Shown here: in pieces, positions 38,365-47,207 of the stretch
Layout of the letters: each line of letters begins with the position of its first letter
How positions within the stretch are numbered: position 1 is the first letter of the stretch
DNA from: Pantoea sp.
GTDB lineage: Bacteria; Pseudomonadota; Gammaproteobacteria; Enterobacterales; Enterobacteriaceae
DNA length: 64,000 nt
NCBI RefSeq assembly: GCF_028283705.1
Contig: NZ_JAPWKD010000011.1
Span: forward strand, 124,001 to 188,000
Direction of reading: 5' to 3'
Program-made: the position numbers and the translations under genes
Notes under the pieces: model-generated
What the model was told of the DNA's origin: nothing
The model's input: the letters and a program-made list of their open reading frames with translations, nothing else
The model's database searches: none

Positions 38365-38787
38365 ATGGAATTCGACGCAAATGTGCATCGTTGCACCCTG
38401 GTCATTGATCAACAGTTACCCGCCGGGCTGGCGATGAATGCTGCCAGCGTGATTGGCATCAGTTTTGGCAAATTAATCGGTAATCTGGTGGGGCCGGATA
38501 TGCGCAGCCAGGATGGTTTCATTTACCCAGGGGTGATTTATGCCCCGCTGCCGGTGTTGCTGGCAGAGGGTAATTATCTGCGCGAACTACAGCAAATCAG
38601 TGGCACAGACCCGGAGATCTTCAGTATGCCCTTTAGTGCGCTGGCGCAATCCTGTAAAACTTATGATGAATATGGTGAACGCATCGCCACCGCGCATAGC
38701 GAGCAGATTGAGCTGGTGGCGATGGGATTAATCGGGCCAAAGAAAAAAATTACCCGTCTGACGGGAAATCTGAAACTTTATCGCTAA
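38365..38787 (+). CDS. DUF2000 family protein
   Basis: This is a 140-residue protein of the DUF2000 family, whose known structures have a peptidyl-tRNA hydrolase II-like fold without proven activity. The segments VIDQQLPAGLAMNAASVIGISFGK and the C-terminal LVAMGLIGPKKKITRLTGNLKLYR fit the family. The start ATG follows AGGAG. It diverges from an Lrp-type regulator, a common arrangement for amino-acid-responsive genes. The function is unknown. Confidence 0.8.
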   Translation: MEFDANVHRCTLVIDQQLPAGLAMNAASVIGISFGKLIGNLVGPDMRSQDGFIYPGVIYAPLPVLLAEGNYLRELQQISGTDPEIFSMPFSALAQSCKTYDEYGERIATAHSEQIELVAMGLIGPKKKITRLTGNLKLYR

Positions 38788-38793
38788 AAGATA

Positions 38794-38817
38794 GCGGCGT
38801 TACGCTTGTAACGCCGC
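38794..38817 (-). terminator. Hairpin at the 3' end of the Nudix gene
   Basis: The 10-bp stem GCGGCGTTAC/GTAACGCCGC with loop GCTT overlaps the Nudix stop codon. On the minus strand it is followed by TATCTTTTAG, a modest T-rich run. It lies between two convergent genes and may serve both. Confidence 0.6.
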
Positions 38818-39207
38818 CAATCCGTCACGTTCGATCAGCGTACGCAGCGGTGCAAACAGCGGTTGCGGCAGTTGCTCCGGCGCGAACCAATGCCAGCCTT
38901 CGCATTTTTCCGGTTCAAGGCACTGCGGCTCGCCGTGGAGGCTGTGTGCCACCATAAACAACGTGATGTAGTGTTTTTGCACTTCGGGGAAAACATCACT
39001 GACGAATGCGCCATTCTGCAAGTCATGCAACTGCAATCCGGTCTCTTCCTCAGTTTCACGGCGTGCACATTCTTCCGGGGTTTCACCAAATTCCAGATGC
39101 CCGCCCGGTGCGGACCAGTCACCCGCACCGTGGCTGCCTTTACGTCGTCCCAGCAACAGTTTCCCGTTACGGAAAATCAGCACACCGACACCAATTTTTG
39201 GAGACAT
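38800..39207 (-). CDS. NUDT15-like Nudix hydrolase
   Basis: This is a 135-residue Nudix hydrolase. The Nudix box is complete: GHLEFGETPEECARRETEEE followed by TGL. The segments RRKGSHGAGDW upstream of the box and LEPEKCEGWHW downstream are strikingly like NUDT15, which hydrolyses oxidised and thio-modified dNTPs. Two ATG codons are adjacent; GAGGG spacing favours 39207. It follows the DUF1543 gene on the same strand by 26 bases, so the two are probably co-transcribed. Confidence 0.86.
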   Translation of the reverse strand: MSPKIGVGVLIFRNGKLLLGRRKGSHGAGDWSAPGGHLEFGETPEECARRETEEETGLQLHDLQNGAFVSDVFPEVQKHYITLFMVAHSLHGEPQCLEPEKCEGWHWFAPEQLPQPLFAPLRTLIERDGLAALQA

Positions 39208-39233
39208 CATTATTCCCTCTTTAAACGCAGGTA

Positions 39234-39740
39234 TTATTCCACCCCAATCGGTTGATAGCCCTGCCATTCAGGACGGAACGGCGTGCCATTGGCGTCCGGG
39301 GTCAGATGCACAAACAAGTTGCCTACTTTATCCAGCAGCAGACAATCATCCACATCCTTAAGATTGTCTTTGTGCTGATGATCTGCCCCCTTCAGCAGGT
39401 TTTCCAGTCCTTTTGCTTTGGCCTCTGCGGCATCTTTAGCGACGAACAGATCGAACGCATGCAGCTCCGCGAGATTGGAAGGATGGTAAGCCCCGGCATT
39501 AACAAAGAACAGTCGCTGGCTACCGGTGGTGGGTTCCGGCGACAGGGAGATGCGGTAACCATCCGCCCAGGTGATGCGGGCATAACCATCGATATGGATC
39601 TTATCTGCATCGCCAAACCAGGCTTCACGCAGTGCGGGCCAGGCCTCCTCAGGTTGTTCTGCAGCTACAAACTGGATGTCATGCACTTCAATGTTGGATT
39701 TTCCGGCATTGCCACCGACATAAAACATAAACAGATTCAC
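39234..39740 (-). CDS. DUF1543 domain protein
   Basis: This is a 168-residue protein of the DUF1543 family. I place the start at the GTG at 39740, because AAGGA precedes it at 9 bases and the resulting N-terminus MNLFMFYVGGNAGKSNIEVHD matches the family's usual opening. It has no membrane segment or catalytic motif that I can identify. It is first in a two-gene unit with the Nudix hydrolase. The function is unknown. Confidence 0.75.
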   Translation of the reverse strand: MNLFMFYVGGNAGKSNIEVHDIQFVAAEQPEEAWPALREAWFGDADKIHIDGYARITWADGYRISLSPEPTTGSQRLFFVNAGAYHPSNLAELHAFDLFVAKDAAEAKAKGLENLLKGADHQHKDNLKDVDDCLLLDKVGNLFVHLTPDANGTPFRPEWQGYQPIGVE

Positions 39741-39835
39741 GTAGTCATTTCCTTGTGCTGAACGTAAATGGAAAAGATGCGTTATAAAGCATGGTATATA
39801 TCGATACAACTGTTTCGTGCCGATACCATGCCCGG

Positions 39836-40984
39836 CTACAGCCCAGGTCGAAAACGCAGCGTCATCCCCATCAGCAACACAATCCCCGCGCTCATAAGGA
39901 TCCAGGCACTGTCCAGCGAAGCTGCGTGGTCACGTACCACTCCGGCAATCAGCGGCATTAGCGCTGCGATCAGATACCCGCCGCCCTGCACAAAAGAGAG
40001 CAATGCCCCAGCCTGTTCTGCTGTTTGCGCATGGTCAAGGGTGACAATCAGGGAAAGCGGGAACAGCGCGCCGATACCGAGTCCAAGCAGCAATGTGGGC
40101 AGCCAGGCCAGCGTACCACCGAACGTGATCAGGCAAATTAATCCACCCAGGATCAAGGCCAGAACCAGCAACAATGGACGGCGACGATCGGGAAAACGAT
40201 GGATTAACGCCGAAAGCACAAAGCCTGCAGCCACCTCAGTCAACGTTAACGCTCCCAGGACATAGCCACTTTGCTCAGCGCTCCAGCCATGCTGCTGATA
40301 AAACGGCGGCAGCCAGGCCAGTACCAGCGTGTAGGCTGCGGTGCCGATGCCAAAAAACACCATCAACAGCCAGGCGCGCTCGGCATTGATCGCCTGGGGG
40401 TATTTTGCCGCCACGACCGGAACCGATAATGGCAACACTCTTCCCCACAACAATAAAGCGACCAATGCGGGCAGTGCCGGTAGCGCCAGCACCAGTGCTA
40501 AGCCCTGCCAGGATGCCAGCGGAACGGCACTGACGGCAGCCAGTGTCGCACCCACCATAATCCCGGTGGTAAACAGCGCCATCAGCGTACTGGCTTTGGC
40601 GCTGAAGCAACGTTTAATCAACGCAGGCATCAGCGCCTGGATCATACCAATCCCAGCACCGGCCAGCAGCGCGCTGGCAATCAACACAACAGATTGCAGG
40701 GCCAGACCGCGCACCAGACAGGCCAGCACCAGCAGAGTCAAGCCGAGAGCGATACCTTTGCTCTCCCCGACGGTGCGCAGCAGGCGCGGCCCAGCCAGTG
40801 CAGCAACCCCCATCATAATCACCGGTAAAGTCGTCAGCAGGCTAATCTGTGTAGCACTAAGATGGGCATCCTGTTGCAGGTAAGAATACAGCGGCCCCAG
40901 CGCCGCCATCACCGGTCTGAGATTCAGGCCGATGATAAAAACCACTAAAGCAAACAACCCGATTGCGGGTAAGGTACGTTTCAC
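39836..40984 (-). CDS. CynX/NimT-family MFS transporter
   Basis: This is a 382-residue protein with twelve predicted membrane segments. The opening GLNLRPVMAALGPLYSYLQQ and the LLTTLPVIMMGVAALAGPRL segment are typical of the cyanate/2-nitroimidazole transporter branch. The frame is open to 41122, but the GTG at 40984 after GGAG gives the expected family start. It diverges from a MarR gene with a 20-bp perfect palindrome between them, so a MarR-controlled efflux or uptake role is likely. Confidence 0.87.
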   Translation of the reverse strand: MKRTLPAIGLFALVVFIIGLNLRPVMAALGPLYSYLQQDAHLSATQISLLTTLPVIMMGVAALAGPRLLRTVGESKGIALGLTLLVLACLVRGLALQSVVLIASALLAGAGIGMIQALMPALIKRCFSAKASTLMALFTTGIMVGATLAAVSAVPLASWQGLALVLALPALPALVALLLWGRVLPLSVPVVAAKYPQAINAERAWLLMVFFGIGTAAYTLVLAWLPPFYQQHGWSAEQSGYVLGALTLTEVAAGFVLSALIHRFPDRRRPLLLVLALILGGLICLITFGGTLAWLPTLLLGLGIGALFPLSLIVTLDHAQTAEQAGALLSFVQGGGYLIAALMPLIAGVVRDHAASLDSAWILMSAGIVLLMGMTLRFRPGL

Positions 40985-41004
40985 ATTGCTTCTCCGCTGA
41001 TGAT

Positions 41005-41024
41005 TTATCTTAACGTTAAGATAA
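41005..41024. promoter_or_regulatory. 20-bp perfect palindrome, probable MarR operator
   Basis: TTATCTTAACGTTAAGATAA is a perfect inverted repeat in the 105-bp gap between the divergent carrier and MarR genes. Length and position fit an operator bound by a MarR dimer controlling both genes. Confidence 0.7.
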
Positions 41025-41089
41025 GTAGCGAAGAAGAAATAGCCCGACCGCACAAAGCAACACAGTAACCACAACAAGTGAGGGGAAAA

Positions 41090-41584
41090 GTGGCGGATCA
41101 CGTCGATTTTGTGACACAACAATGGGCCAGCGCGATGCCTGAGCTGGATGCATCATCCATGGCGATATTTGGTCGTATGCTGCGCATCATGAAACATCTG
41201 GCGAAAACCCGTGCCGAGGCACTGTCCCCCTTTGGTTTTCGTGATGGGGAGTTTGACGTGCTGGCCACACTACGCCGGGCGGGCTCACCCTTCTGTTTAT
41301 CGCCGACGCAGTTGTATAAATCGTTGCTGGTCACTTCCGGCGCGATGACGAATCGTCTGAATCACCTTGAAGAGGCGGGACTGATCGCCCGGGTCGCTGA
41401 CCCGCAGGACAAACGCAGTACCCTGGTCGCACTAACAGTGGCCGGGCGGGAGAAAATCGAGCAGGCATTGCTGGTGCATACGCAAACGCAAAATACGCTG
41501 CTGGCCGCACTGGAACCCGCGCAGCGGCAACAGTTGTCAGCCCTGCTCAGCCAGCTGCTGGTCGCCAGCGAGCATGAGACGTAA
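41090..41584 (+). CDS. MarR-family transcriptional regulator
   Basis: This is a 164-residue winged-helix repressor. The GTG at 41090 after AGGGG is the likely start; an in-frame GTG at 41078 would add 4 residues. The recognition region SPTQLYKSLLVTSGAMTNRLNHLEEAGLIAR and the wing with DPQDKRSTLVALT are typical. It diverges from the CynX/NimT-type carrier and very likely represses it and itself through the palindrome between them. The ligand is unknown. Confidence 0.9.
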   Translation: MADHVDFVTQQWASAMPELDASSMAIFGRMLRIMKHLAKTRAEALSPFGFRDGEFDVLATLRRAGSPFCLSPTQLYKSLLVTSGAMTNRLNHLEEAGLIARVADPQDKRSTLVALTVAGREKIEQALLVHTQTQNTLLAALEPAQRQQLSALLSQLLVASEHET

Positions 41585-41644
41585 CTAAACTGCTCAGTCA
41601 TGTGTCAAAATATGAATTCATTCGCGCTTTTATACGGACAGGAT

Positions 41645-42184
41645 ATGCAGAATAAATTTGCTCCTTCACAGATTCTTCTCCACTGGCTGACATTTTTCCT
41701 GGTGGTCATTGCCTATTGCACCATGGAGTTTCGCGGGCTGGCAACGCGTGGGTCCTGGCAGGGTTTTACGATGATCATCGGTCATTTCAGTGCAGGAAGC
41801 TGTGTTCTGGTGCTGATGTTATCGCGCGTGTTGCTGCGTTTTCGTCATCAAAGCCCGGCCATCGTGCCAAAGCCAGAGGGCTGGCAAACCGGTCTGGCGC
41901 ATTTGATGCATCTGGGGTTGTACCTGTTTTTTATCGCACTGCCGATTCTCGGTATTCTTTCACGCTTTTATCTGGGGCGAACCTGGTGGTTGTTTGGTAT
42001 TCCGATGCCGGTCAGCGCTGCGCCCGACCCGGATTTTGCCGATATCCTGACAGGATTGCATAAAACGCTGGCACCTTACGGTTACTGGCTGGTGGGAATC
42101 CATGCGGTGGCAGCGCTGACCCACCACTATCTGATGAAGGACAACACCCTGCTGCGCATGATGCCGTCCCGACGCTCACGCTGA
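41645..42184 (+). CDS. cybB: Cytochrome b561 CybB (superoxide:ubiquinone oxidoreductase type)
   Basis: This is a 179-residue di-haem membrane protein with four helices. It is close to E. coli CybB (176 residues): HWLTFFLVVIAYCTMEFRG, LMHLGLYLFFIALPILG, and the ending HHYLMKDNTLLRMMP are shared. The haem histidines lie in helices 1, 2, 3 and 4. The start MQNKFAPSQ at 41645 matches family length; the longer frame from 41600 adds 15 unlikely residues. Its last 9 bases overlap the convergent AraC gene. Confidence 0.9.
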   Translation: MQNKFAPSQILLHWLTFFLVVIAYCTMEFRGLATRGSWQGFTMIIGHFSAGSCVLVLMLSRVLLRFRHQSPAIVPKPEGWQTGLAHLMHLGLYLFFIALPILGILSRFYLGRTWWLFGIPMPVSAAPDPDFADILTGLHKTLAPYGYWLVGIHAVAALTHHYLMKDNTLLRMMPSRRSR

Positions 42185-43069
42185 CCTTAGCTGGCTGGCC
42201 GGGCGGCCAAAGTAACGCTGAAACGCCACGCTAAAATTGCGGGGATGCTGATAACCGACCTGCCAGGCCGCCTGCGCTACCTGATACCCTTCCTCCAGCA
42301 GTCGATGTGCCTTCTGCATCCGCAGTGCCAGTAACTTCTCGCCGGGCGTGCAACCAAAGTGCTGCTGAAAGCCTTTTTTCAGCTGGTATTCACTCAGGCC
42401 CGCGGCCAGCGCCAGCGTCGCGAGGGTAACAGGCTCCGCCAGATGTCTCTGCATCCAGTTATGTGCCTGCTCCAGCCGGTCGATATCCTGAGGATGGAGT
42501 TTCTTCGCCTGCGCTGCCGCCGGTTGCAGTTGATGGCGATGTAACGCCAGCAGATTCAGCGCCTGAATCTCGCGCAGCAGTGGATCGGGCTGCACCTCGT
42601 TAAGTTGTGCGGTGGTGGCGTGACCAAACAGGCGGAACAGATGGCGTTTCAATTGCGGCTGATGCAGCAAATGCTCTGCGGCATCCTCCCCGAGATAACG
42701 CTGCACGCTTTCAGCATTCAGCACCAGCCGCAGCTGTTGCACCCGCTCCCCCGCACGATATAACCGTTCGCCACTACTGTGCTGAAAACTGGTGACGGTA
42801 AGATGGCCCGCCTGGAACAACACTTCATAACCGGAATCCGCCCGGAAACGTGAGCTGCCCAGCAAACCGAAGGTCAGTACCAGCTGCGGCGTATTTCCGG
42901 CTGGCCGGGAGCTTTCTGCCAGCGCTTTTAACGGCTGATAATCAGACTGTACCAGCCGTATCCCACTGACCAGGCTGAACTGCCGCGAACGAAAAACCCC
43001 CGCGCCGGGCTGGTGTTCAATCCATGGCTCATCGCCACCTGGGTTCCGTTGCATCGTTTTCGCCTTCAC
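42176..43069 (-). CDS. AraC-family transcriptional regulator
   Basis: This is a 297-residue regulator (or 292 if the ATG at 43054 is used). The C-terminal 100 residues hold the two helix-turn-helix motifs: LATLALAAGLSEYQLKKGFQQHFG and QVAQAAWQVGYQHPRNFSVAFQRYFG. The N-terminal half is a probable effector domain without recognisable motif. It diverges from a methyltransferase gene across 95 bases, which is its most likely target, and is convergent with cybB. Confidence 0.87.
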   Translation of the reverse strand: MKAKTMQRNPGGDEPWIEHQPGAGVFRSRQFSLVSGIRLVQSDYQPLKALAESSRPAGNTPQLVLTFGLLGSSRFRADSGYEVLFQAGHLTVTSFQHSSGERLYRAGERVQQLRLVLNAESVQRYLGEDAAEHLLHQPQLKRHLFRLFGHATTAQLNEVQPDPLLREIQALNLLALHRHQLQPAAAQAKKLHPQDIDRLEQAHNWMQRHLAEPVTLATLALAAGLSEYQLKKGFQQHFGCTPGEKLLALRMQKAHRLLEEGYQVAQAAWQVGYQHPRNFSVAFQRYFGRPASQLRSA

Positions 43070-43164
43070 GCAGAGTCAAATCGCCGTTTCGCAGAGCAAT
43101 GAGAATAAATTGCATTGGCATGAAACGCTAGTCTGTAGCCATCACCGTTGCTTTGGAGACAGCT

Positions 43165-44163
43165 ATGCCATCCCCGTTACCCTTTCTTGACAACCTGCTG
43201 GCGCAACACGCCCTGAGTGGCGCAGTGGCTCTGGCCTTTGAACACCAGCTGTTTGATTTTCTGACGCGGAGTGCCGATGCCACTGCCGTCGCGCAACATT
43301 TTGGCTGGCAGCCAGAGCCGGTCGGACACTGGCTGCGTTTGCTGTGGAGTGGTGAATTGTTGCAGCAACAGGCGGAGGGTTACCGTACCCACCCCGACGC
43401 CCAGACATATCTGTGCCGCAGCGGTACGCGTTATATCGGCGATGCCTGGCGTTATCGTCAGCAGTTGTTGCAGCAGTTTACCCGCCGACTGCCCGATCTG
43501 CTGAACCGCAGCACGCCACGCAGGCAGGATCCGCTGGAGATCGACACCGCCTGGGCCGATGCTGCTTTGAGCCAGATTGCGCAGGAACAACGCGCCCTGA
43601 GTGGCGACACCGCCTGTGCCATCGCCAGCGATCTGGCTGATTTTCAGCGCCCGGCCCAGCTGCTGGATATGGGCGGGGGTCCAGGATTGATTACGCTGGC
43701 GTTAGCAGCGCGTTTTCCGCAGCTCTCCGGTGTGGTGCTTGACCTGCCCAAAACCGCGACCGTGGCGCAACAGAATATCGAACGCGCAGGTTTAAGTGCA
43801 CGCTTCCGCGCGCTTTCACAGCTGCCGGAAACGCAGCAGGTTGACATCATCTGGTGTTCATCATTGCTGTACTTTATGGAGGACAGTCAGGCGATGTTGC
43901 AGCAGTTGTTCCGCCGTCTGAAGCCGGGAGGATTATTGATTAGTGCCCATGCGGAAGTGTCTTCCGACCCGGCCGAGGCGCGTCACATATTGCCGTTTTT
44001 CACACCATTGATGATGCGTGGTTACAGTGTCACGAATGAAGGTGAGTTAACGCAGCAATTACAGCAGGTGGGATTTACCATCGAAGCGATTAAGCGGCTG
44101 CAACCCTTCCCGATGTCGCCGCTGAATGTCCATCTGGCGCGTAAGCCTAAAACGTCAGACTAA
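43165..44163 (+). CDS. SAM-dependent methyltransferase with N-terminal dimerisation domain
   Basis: This is a 332-residue protein. The N-terminal helical domain (about 1-100) is like the dimerisation domain of plant-type O-methyltransferases. The Rossmann domain shows the SAM motif LLDMGGGPGLIT near residue 172 and LKPGGLLI in motif III. The start is the ATG at 43165 after GGAG; a TTG at 43153 is also in frame. It diverges from the AraC regulator. No other biosynthetic gene adjoins it, so the acceptor is unknown. The 3' end overlaps the convergent yjbR by 17 bases. Confidence 0.83.
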   Translation: MPSPLPFLDNLLAQHALSGAVALAFEHQLFDFLTRSADATAVAQHFGWQPEPVGHWLRLLWSGELLQQQAEGYRTHPDAQTYLCRSGTRYIGDAWRYRQQLLQQFTRRLPDLLNRSTPRRQDPLEIDTAWADAALSQIAQEQRALSGDTACAIASDLADFQRPAQLLDMGGGPGLITLALAARFPQLSGVVLDLPKTATVAQQNIERAGLSARFRALSQLPETQQVDIIWCSSLLYFMEDSQAMLQQLFRRLKPGGLLISAHAEVSSDPAEARHILPFFTPLMMRGYSVTNEGELTQQLQQVGFTIEAIKRLQPFPMSPLNVHLARKPKTSD

Positions 44164-44500
44164 AACTGTCATCCAGCAGCGCGAAGATCTCTTCATCAGG
44201 CAGACCATTAGCCAGCGTCAGGCTGAGCCAGTGTTCTTTATTCATATGATAAGCCGGATAGATGCCCGCCTGCTGGCGCAGCGACCCGCTCAGTTCCGGG
44301 CGGGTTTTGATGTTCATCACCTGCACCACCGCGCCATCCGGCAGTCCCAGTTTGTGGCTCTCCAGTGGGAAAACCACGGCAAACCACTTACGATGACGCG
44401 GATGACGCAGCACCGCGTATTGCGGATTAGTTTTCCAGGGATAATCAGGTTCGACCTGGTATTGCTGGTTAACCCAGTCAAACAATTGCTGGCGATTCAT
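44147..44500 (-). CDS. yjbR: YjbR/MmcQ family protein
   Basis: This is a 117-residue protein of the MmcQ/YjbR family, with a double-stranded DNA-binding-like (CyaY-like) fold and no known reaction. It has the same length as E. coli YjbR (118). The segments YPWKTNPQYAVLRH, KWFAVVF, and GIYPAYHMNKEHWLSLTL are typical. It stands alone; its 3' end overlaps the convergent methyltransferase gene by 17 bases. Confidence 0.87.
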   Translation of the reverse strand: MNRQQLFDWVNQQYQVEPDYPWKTNPQYAVLRHPRHRKWFAVVFPLESHKLGLPDGAVVQVMNIKTRPELSGSLRQQAGIYPAYHMNKEHWLSLTLANGLPDEEIFALLDDSFSLTF

Positions 44501-44517
44501 GCTTCACTCCTGTGGGC

Positions 44518-44549
44518 AAAAAAAGTCGTGGTGCGATGGCCACGACTTT
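44518..44549 (-). terminator. Rho-independent terminator of the chemoreceptor gene
   Basis: On the minus strand the 9-bp stem AAGTCGTGG/CCACGACTT is followed by seven T. It lies 17 bases after the chemoreceptor stop. Confidence 0.9.
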
Positions 44550-44565
44550 ACCCACTTCTGACTTA

Positions 44566-46506
44566 TCAGGCCAGATGAAAGCGCCCTACCGTTTGCGCCA
44601 GCTGAGCAGCCTGATCTTCCAGCGAACTGGCCGCTGCTGACATCTGCTGCACCAGTGCAGCGTTCTGTTGTGTGGTGCCATCCATTTCATTGACCGCAAT
44701 GGTCACCTGGCTGATCCCCCGCGCCTGCTCATCTGAAGCAGTGACGATTTCGCCGATAATAGTGCGCACCGAGTGCACTGCCTGGGTCATCTCCTGCATG
44801 GTTTTACCGGCATCCTGCACCAGCTGAACACCGCTGCCCACCCGCTGGCTGGACTCTTCAATCAGCGCGGCAATTTCTTTCACCGCATTAGCACTGCGCT
44901 GTGCCAGGTTACGCACTTCTGAAGCCACCACGGCAAAACCACGGCCCTGTTCACCGGCACGCGCCGCTTCCACGGCAGCGTTAAGCGCCAGGATGTTGGT
45001 CTGGAAGGCAATGCTATTGATGATGGCGGTGATGTCGCCAATCTTTTTCGCACTGTCGTCAATTTGCGCCATGGTTTGCACCACTTCACCCACCAGCGCT
45101 TCACCACGGCTGGCGATGTGCGTGGCATTGTCGGTGAGCGTGGTGGCCTGATGCGCATTAGCCGCGTTGTGTTTCACCGTAGCGGTGATCTGCTCCATGC
45201 TGGCGGCAGTCTGCTCCAGTGCGGCGGCCTGTTGTTCGGTGCGGGACGCGAGGTTAAGGTTACCGCTGGCGATTTCCCCCGCCCCCTGACGTACCGACGC
45301 GCTGGCATCCTGAATCTGTCCCACAATGTCACGCAGCTGGTTTTGCATGGTGTCGAGGGCATAGAACAGGCTGCTGGTATCGCGTGATTTCACTGCGATA
45401 GGGTTATCCAGCTTACCATCGGCAACCGCCAGCGCGATGGTGGCGGCTTCCAGCGGTTCACCACCAATTGGCTTCAGCACTTTACGGCTGAACAGCAGGC
45501 CGAGCAGCGCGCTCACCAACAGAATACTCAGCACCATCAGCACTATGGCGTTGATCAGCTGGCGATTGGCAGCGGCCATCACTTCACTGACCGGGGCGAC
45601 GACACCGAGATACCATTTCTGGTCACTATTGCCGATGACAATGGGTTGCCAGGTCACCAGCGCATCGGCTCCGATGATATCGTCGTGACGCTCAATGACG
45701 TCATTACTGAAATTGTTGGTGTTACCTTTCCAGGGCTTGCTGGTGAGGTTTTTGTCTGGATAAGAAACCACGTTTCCGGCACTGGAAAGCAGCATTGCGT
45801 AGCCAGTACCTTCCCAGGGTTTGATTTTATTGACCCGCTCCTGCAACGAGGCCAGCGAGATATCGGAGGTCACTACGCCCCACAATTTCCCCTGGCTGAC
45901 AATCGGTGCCGCGACGGAGGTCAACAGCGTAGGCACACCATTGTAGGCATAGCTATAGGGTTCGATCAGCGTGTCCTTCTGGCTTTTCTGCGGTTGCAGA
46001 TAATAATCACCCTGCCCTGGGGTCAGATAGGAAGCCAGTGGATGCATATTGAAGTTGCCAGATTGGTCACGATCAACGAACCAGGCATAACGCCCTTTCG
46101 GTGCCTGACCCGGTTTATCGGCAAACTCCGCATCACGTCCATCAAACGCATTTTCTTCCATGATCACGGAGACGGAAAGATAGCTGGGATTATCGCGCAG
46201 CGTCGATTCCATCATCTTGTCGATGACTTTACGATCCTGCACACCTGCGCCGGGCAGCGCGATAATACTGTGCCCCAGGTTATGCGCCACATCACGCGCA
46301 TAGCTGAGATCCTGCTGGATTTGCAGCGCCTGACTTTGCGCAATTTGTTGCAGATAATTTTCTGCCAGCGATTTTTGTTCGTGGCTGGATTGCCAGTTAA
46401 GTACACCGATCGTAACAGTAAAGCCGAGGGTAATGGTTAAGGCTCCCGTCAGCAGCATTTGCGTGCGGGTGCTCATTTTTTTCTTATCAGACAGTCGTTT
46501 GGCCAT
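44566..46506 (-). CDS. Methyl-accepting chemotaxis protein with double-Cache-type sensor
   Basis: This is a 646-residue chemoreceptor. The start [10 protein letters not shown] follows GGAG at 46506. A membrane helix lies at about 15-37, and a long periplasmic ligand domain (about 40-320), dCache-like by its [11 protein letters not shown] and [17 protein letters not shown] segments, follows. A second helix lies at about 325-350, then HAMP and the signalling domain. The hairpin tip [20 protein letters not shown] and the [15 protein letters not shown] block are canonical. The C-terminus ends GRFHLA and lacks the CheR/CheB-tethering pentapeptide, so it is a low-abundance type receptor. The ligand is not readable. 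Confidence 0.93.
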   Translation of the reverse strand: MAKRLSDKKKMSTRTQMLLTGALTITLGFTVTIGVLNWQSSHEQKSLAENYLQQIAQSQALQIQQDLSYARDVAHNLGHSIIALPGAGVQDRKVIDKMMESTLRDNPSYLSVSVIMEENAFDGRDAEFADKPGQAPKGRYAWFVDRDQSGNFNMHPLASYLTPGQGDYYLQPQKSQKDTLIEPYSYAYNGVPTLLTSVAAPIVSQGKLWGVVTSDISLASLQERVNKIKPWEGTGYAMLLSSAGNVVSYPDKNLTSKPWKGNTNNFSNDVIERHDDIIGADALVTWQPIVIGNSDQKWYLGVVAPVSEVMAAANRQLINAIVLMVLSILLVSALLGLLFSRKVLKPIGGEPLEAATIALAVADGKLDNPIAVKSRDTSSLFYALDTMQNQLRDIVGQIQDASASVRQGAGEIASGNLNLASRTEQQAAALEQTAASMEQITATVKHNAANAHQATTLTDNATHIASRGEALVGEVVQTMAQIDDSAKKIGDITAIINSIAFQTNILALNAAVEAARAGEQGRGFAVVASEVRNLAQRSANAVKEIAALIEESSQRVGSGVQLVQDAGKTMQEMTQAVHSVRTIIGEIVTASDEQARGISQVTIAVNEMDGTTQQNAALVQQMSAAASSLEDQAAQLAQTVGRFHLA

Positions 46507-46693
46507 GCTGGCGCTCCTGGAGTTGACACTTTCCGGTAAAAAGAACCACTCCCTGTGCACACACATTCCTTCGAATAATCTATCGGCGGGGTCTGGGGGA
46601 ACTTGATGGCCTGGCAGGTCTGATCAGTGGGGGGGAATTGCGCAAGGCGGGAATTGGCGCGGCAAACAACACCGCGCCAACTGTCAAACCTGA

Positions 46694-47167
46694 TTATTTA
46701 AAACTGTCACTCGCCGCTTTAGCGATGGCGATTTCATTCGGGTTGGCCGAGCCACTGACGCCCACCGCGCCCAGCGTATTGCCCTTCCACACCACTGGGG
46801 AACCGCCGCCCAGCGGGATAACGCCCGGCAACGTGGCGATAGCGGGTTCTTTGCCATTGGCACGATCCATATATTTGTCGGTTGGCGTGCGGTACAACGC
46901 CGCAGCACGCCCCTTCAGAATCGATGAATCAATACAGCCGACCGGGGCATTGTCCATACGCTGGAACGCCAGTAACTCACCTGACTGATCCAGTACCGCG
47001 ATACAGACATTGGCATTCAACGCATGGGCTTTTTCCTGCGCTGCGGCAATCAGCTTCTGCGCATCACTCTCTGTCAGAATGGTTTGCGTGGTAACGGCCT
47101 GCGCGCCCGCCGCACCGAACAGAGCGGCACTCAGCAGCGCCAGAGACAGGATCTTTTTCATTTTCAA
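46694..47167 (-). CDS. Periplasmic GlcG/HbpS-type protein (PF03928), downstream copy
   Basis: This is a 157-residue exported protein of the GlcG/HbpS family, some members of which bind haem. A signal peptide MKMKKILSLALLSAALFGAAGAQA is followed by the domain with VAVLDQSGELLAFQRMD-like and PGVIPLGGGSPVVWKGNTLGAVGVSG segments. GGAG lies 9 bases before the ATG at 47167. It is the last gene of the GMC dehydrogenase operon. A second, divergent copy lies near the operon start, so the dehydrogenase is bracketed by the two. Confidence 0.85.
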   Translation of the reverse strand: MKMKKILSLALLSAALFGAAGAQAVTTQTILTESDAQKLIAAAQEKAHALNANVCIAVLDQSGELLAFQRMDNAPVGCIDSSILKGRAAALYRTPTDKYMDRANGKEPAIATLPGVIPLGGGSPVVWKGNTLGAVGVSGSANPNEIAIAKAASDSFK

Positions 47168-47207
47168 TCACTCCATAATAAGGGAGCCAGATCGCGGCTC
47201 CCGTGGA

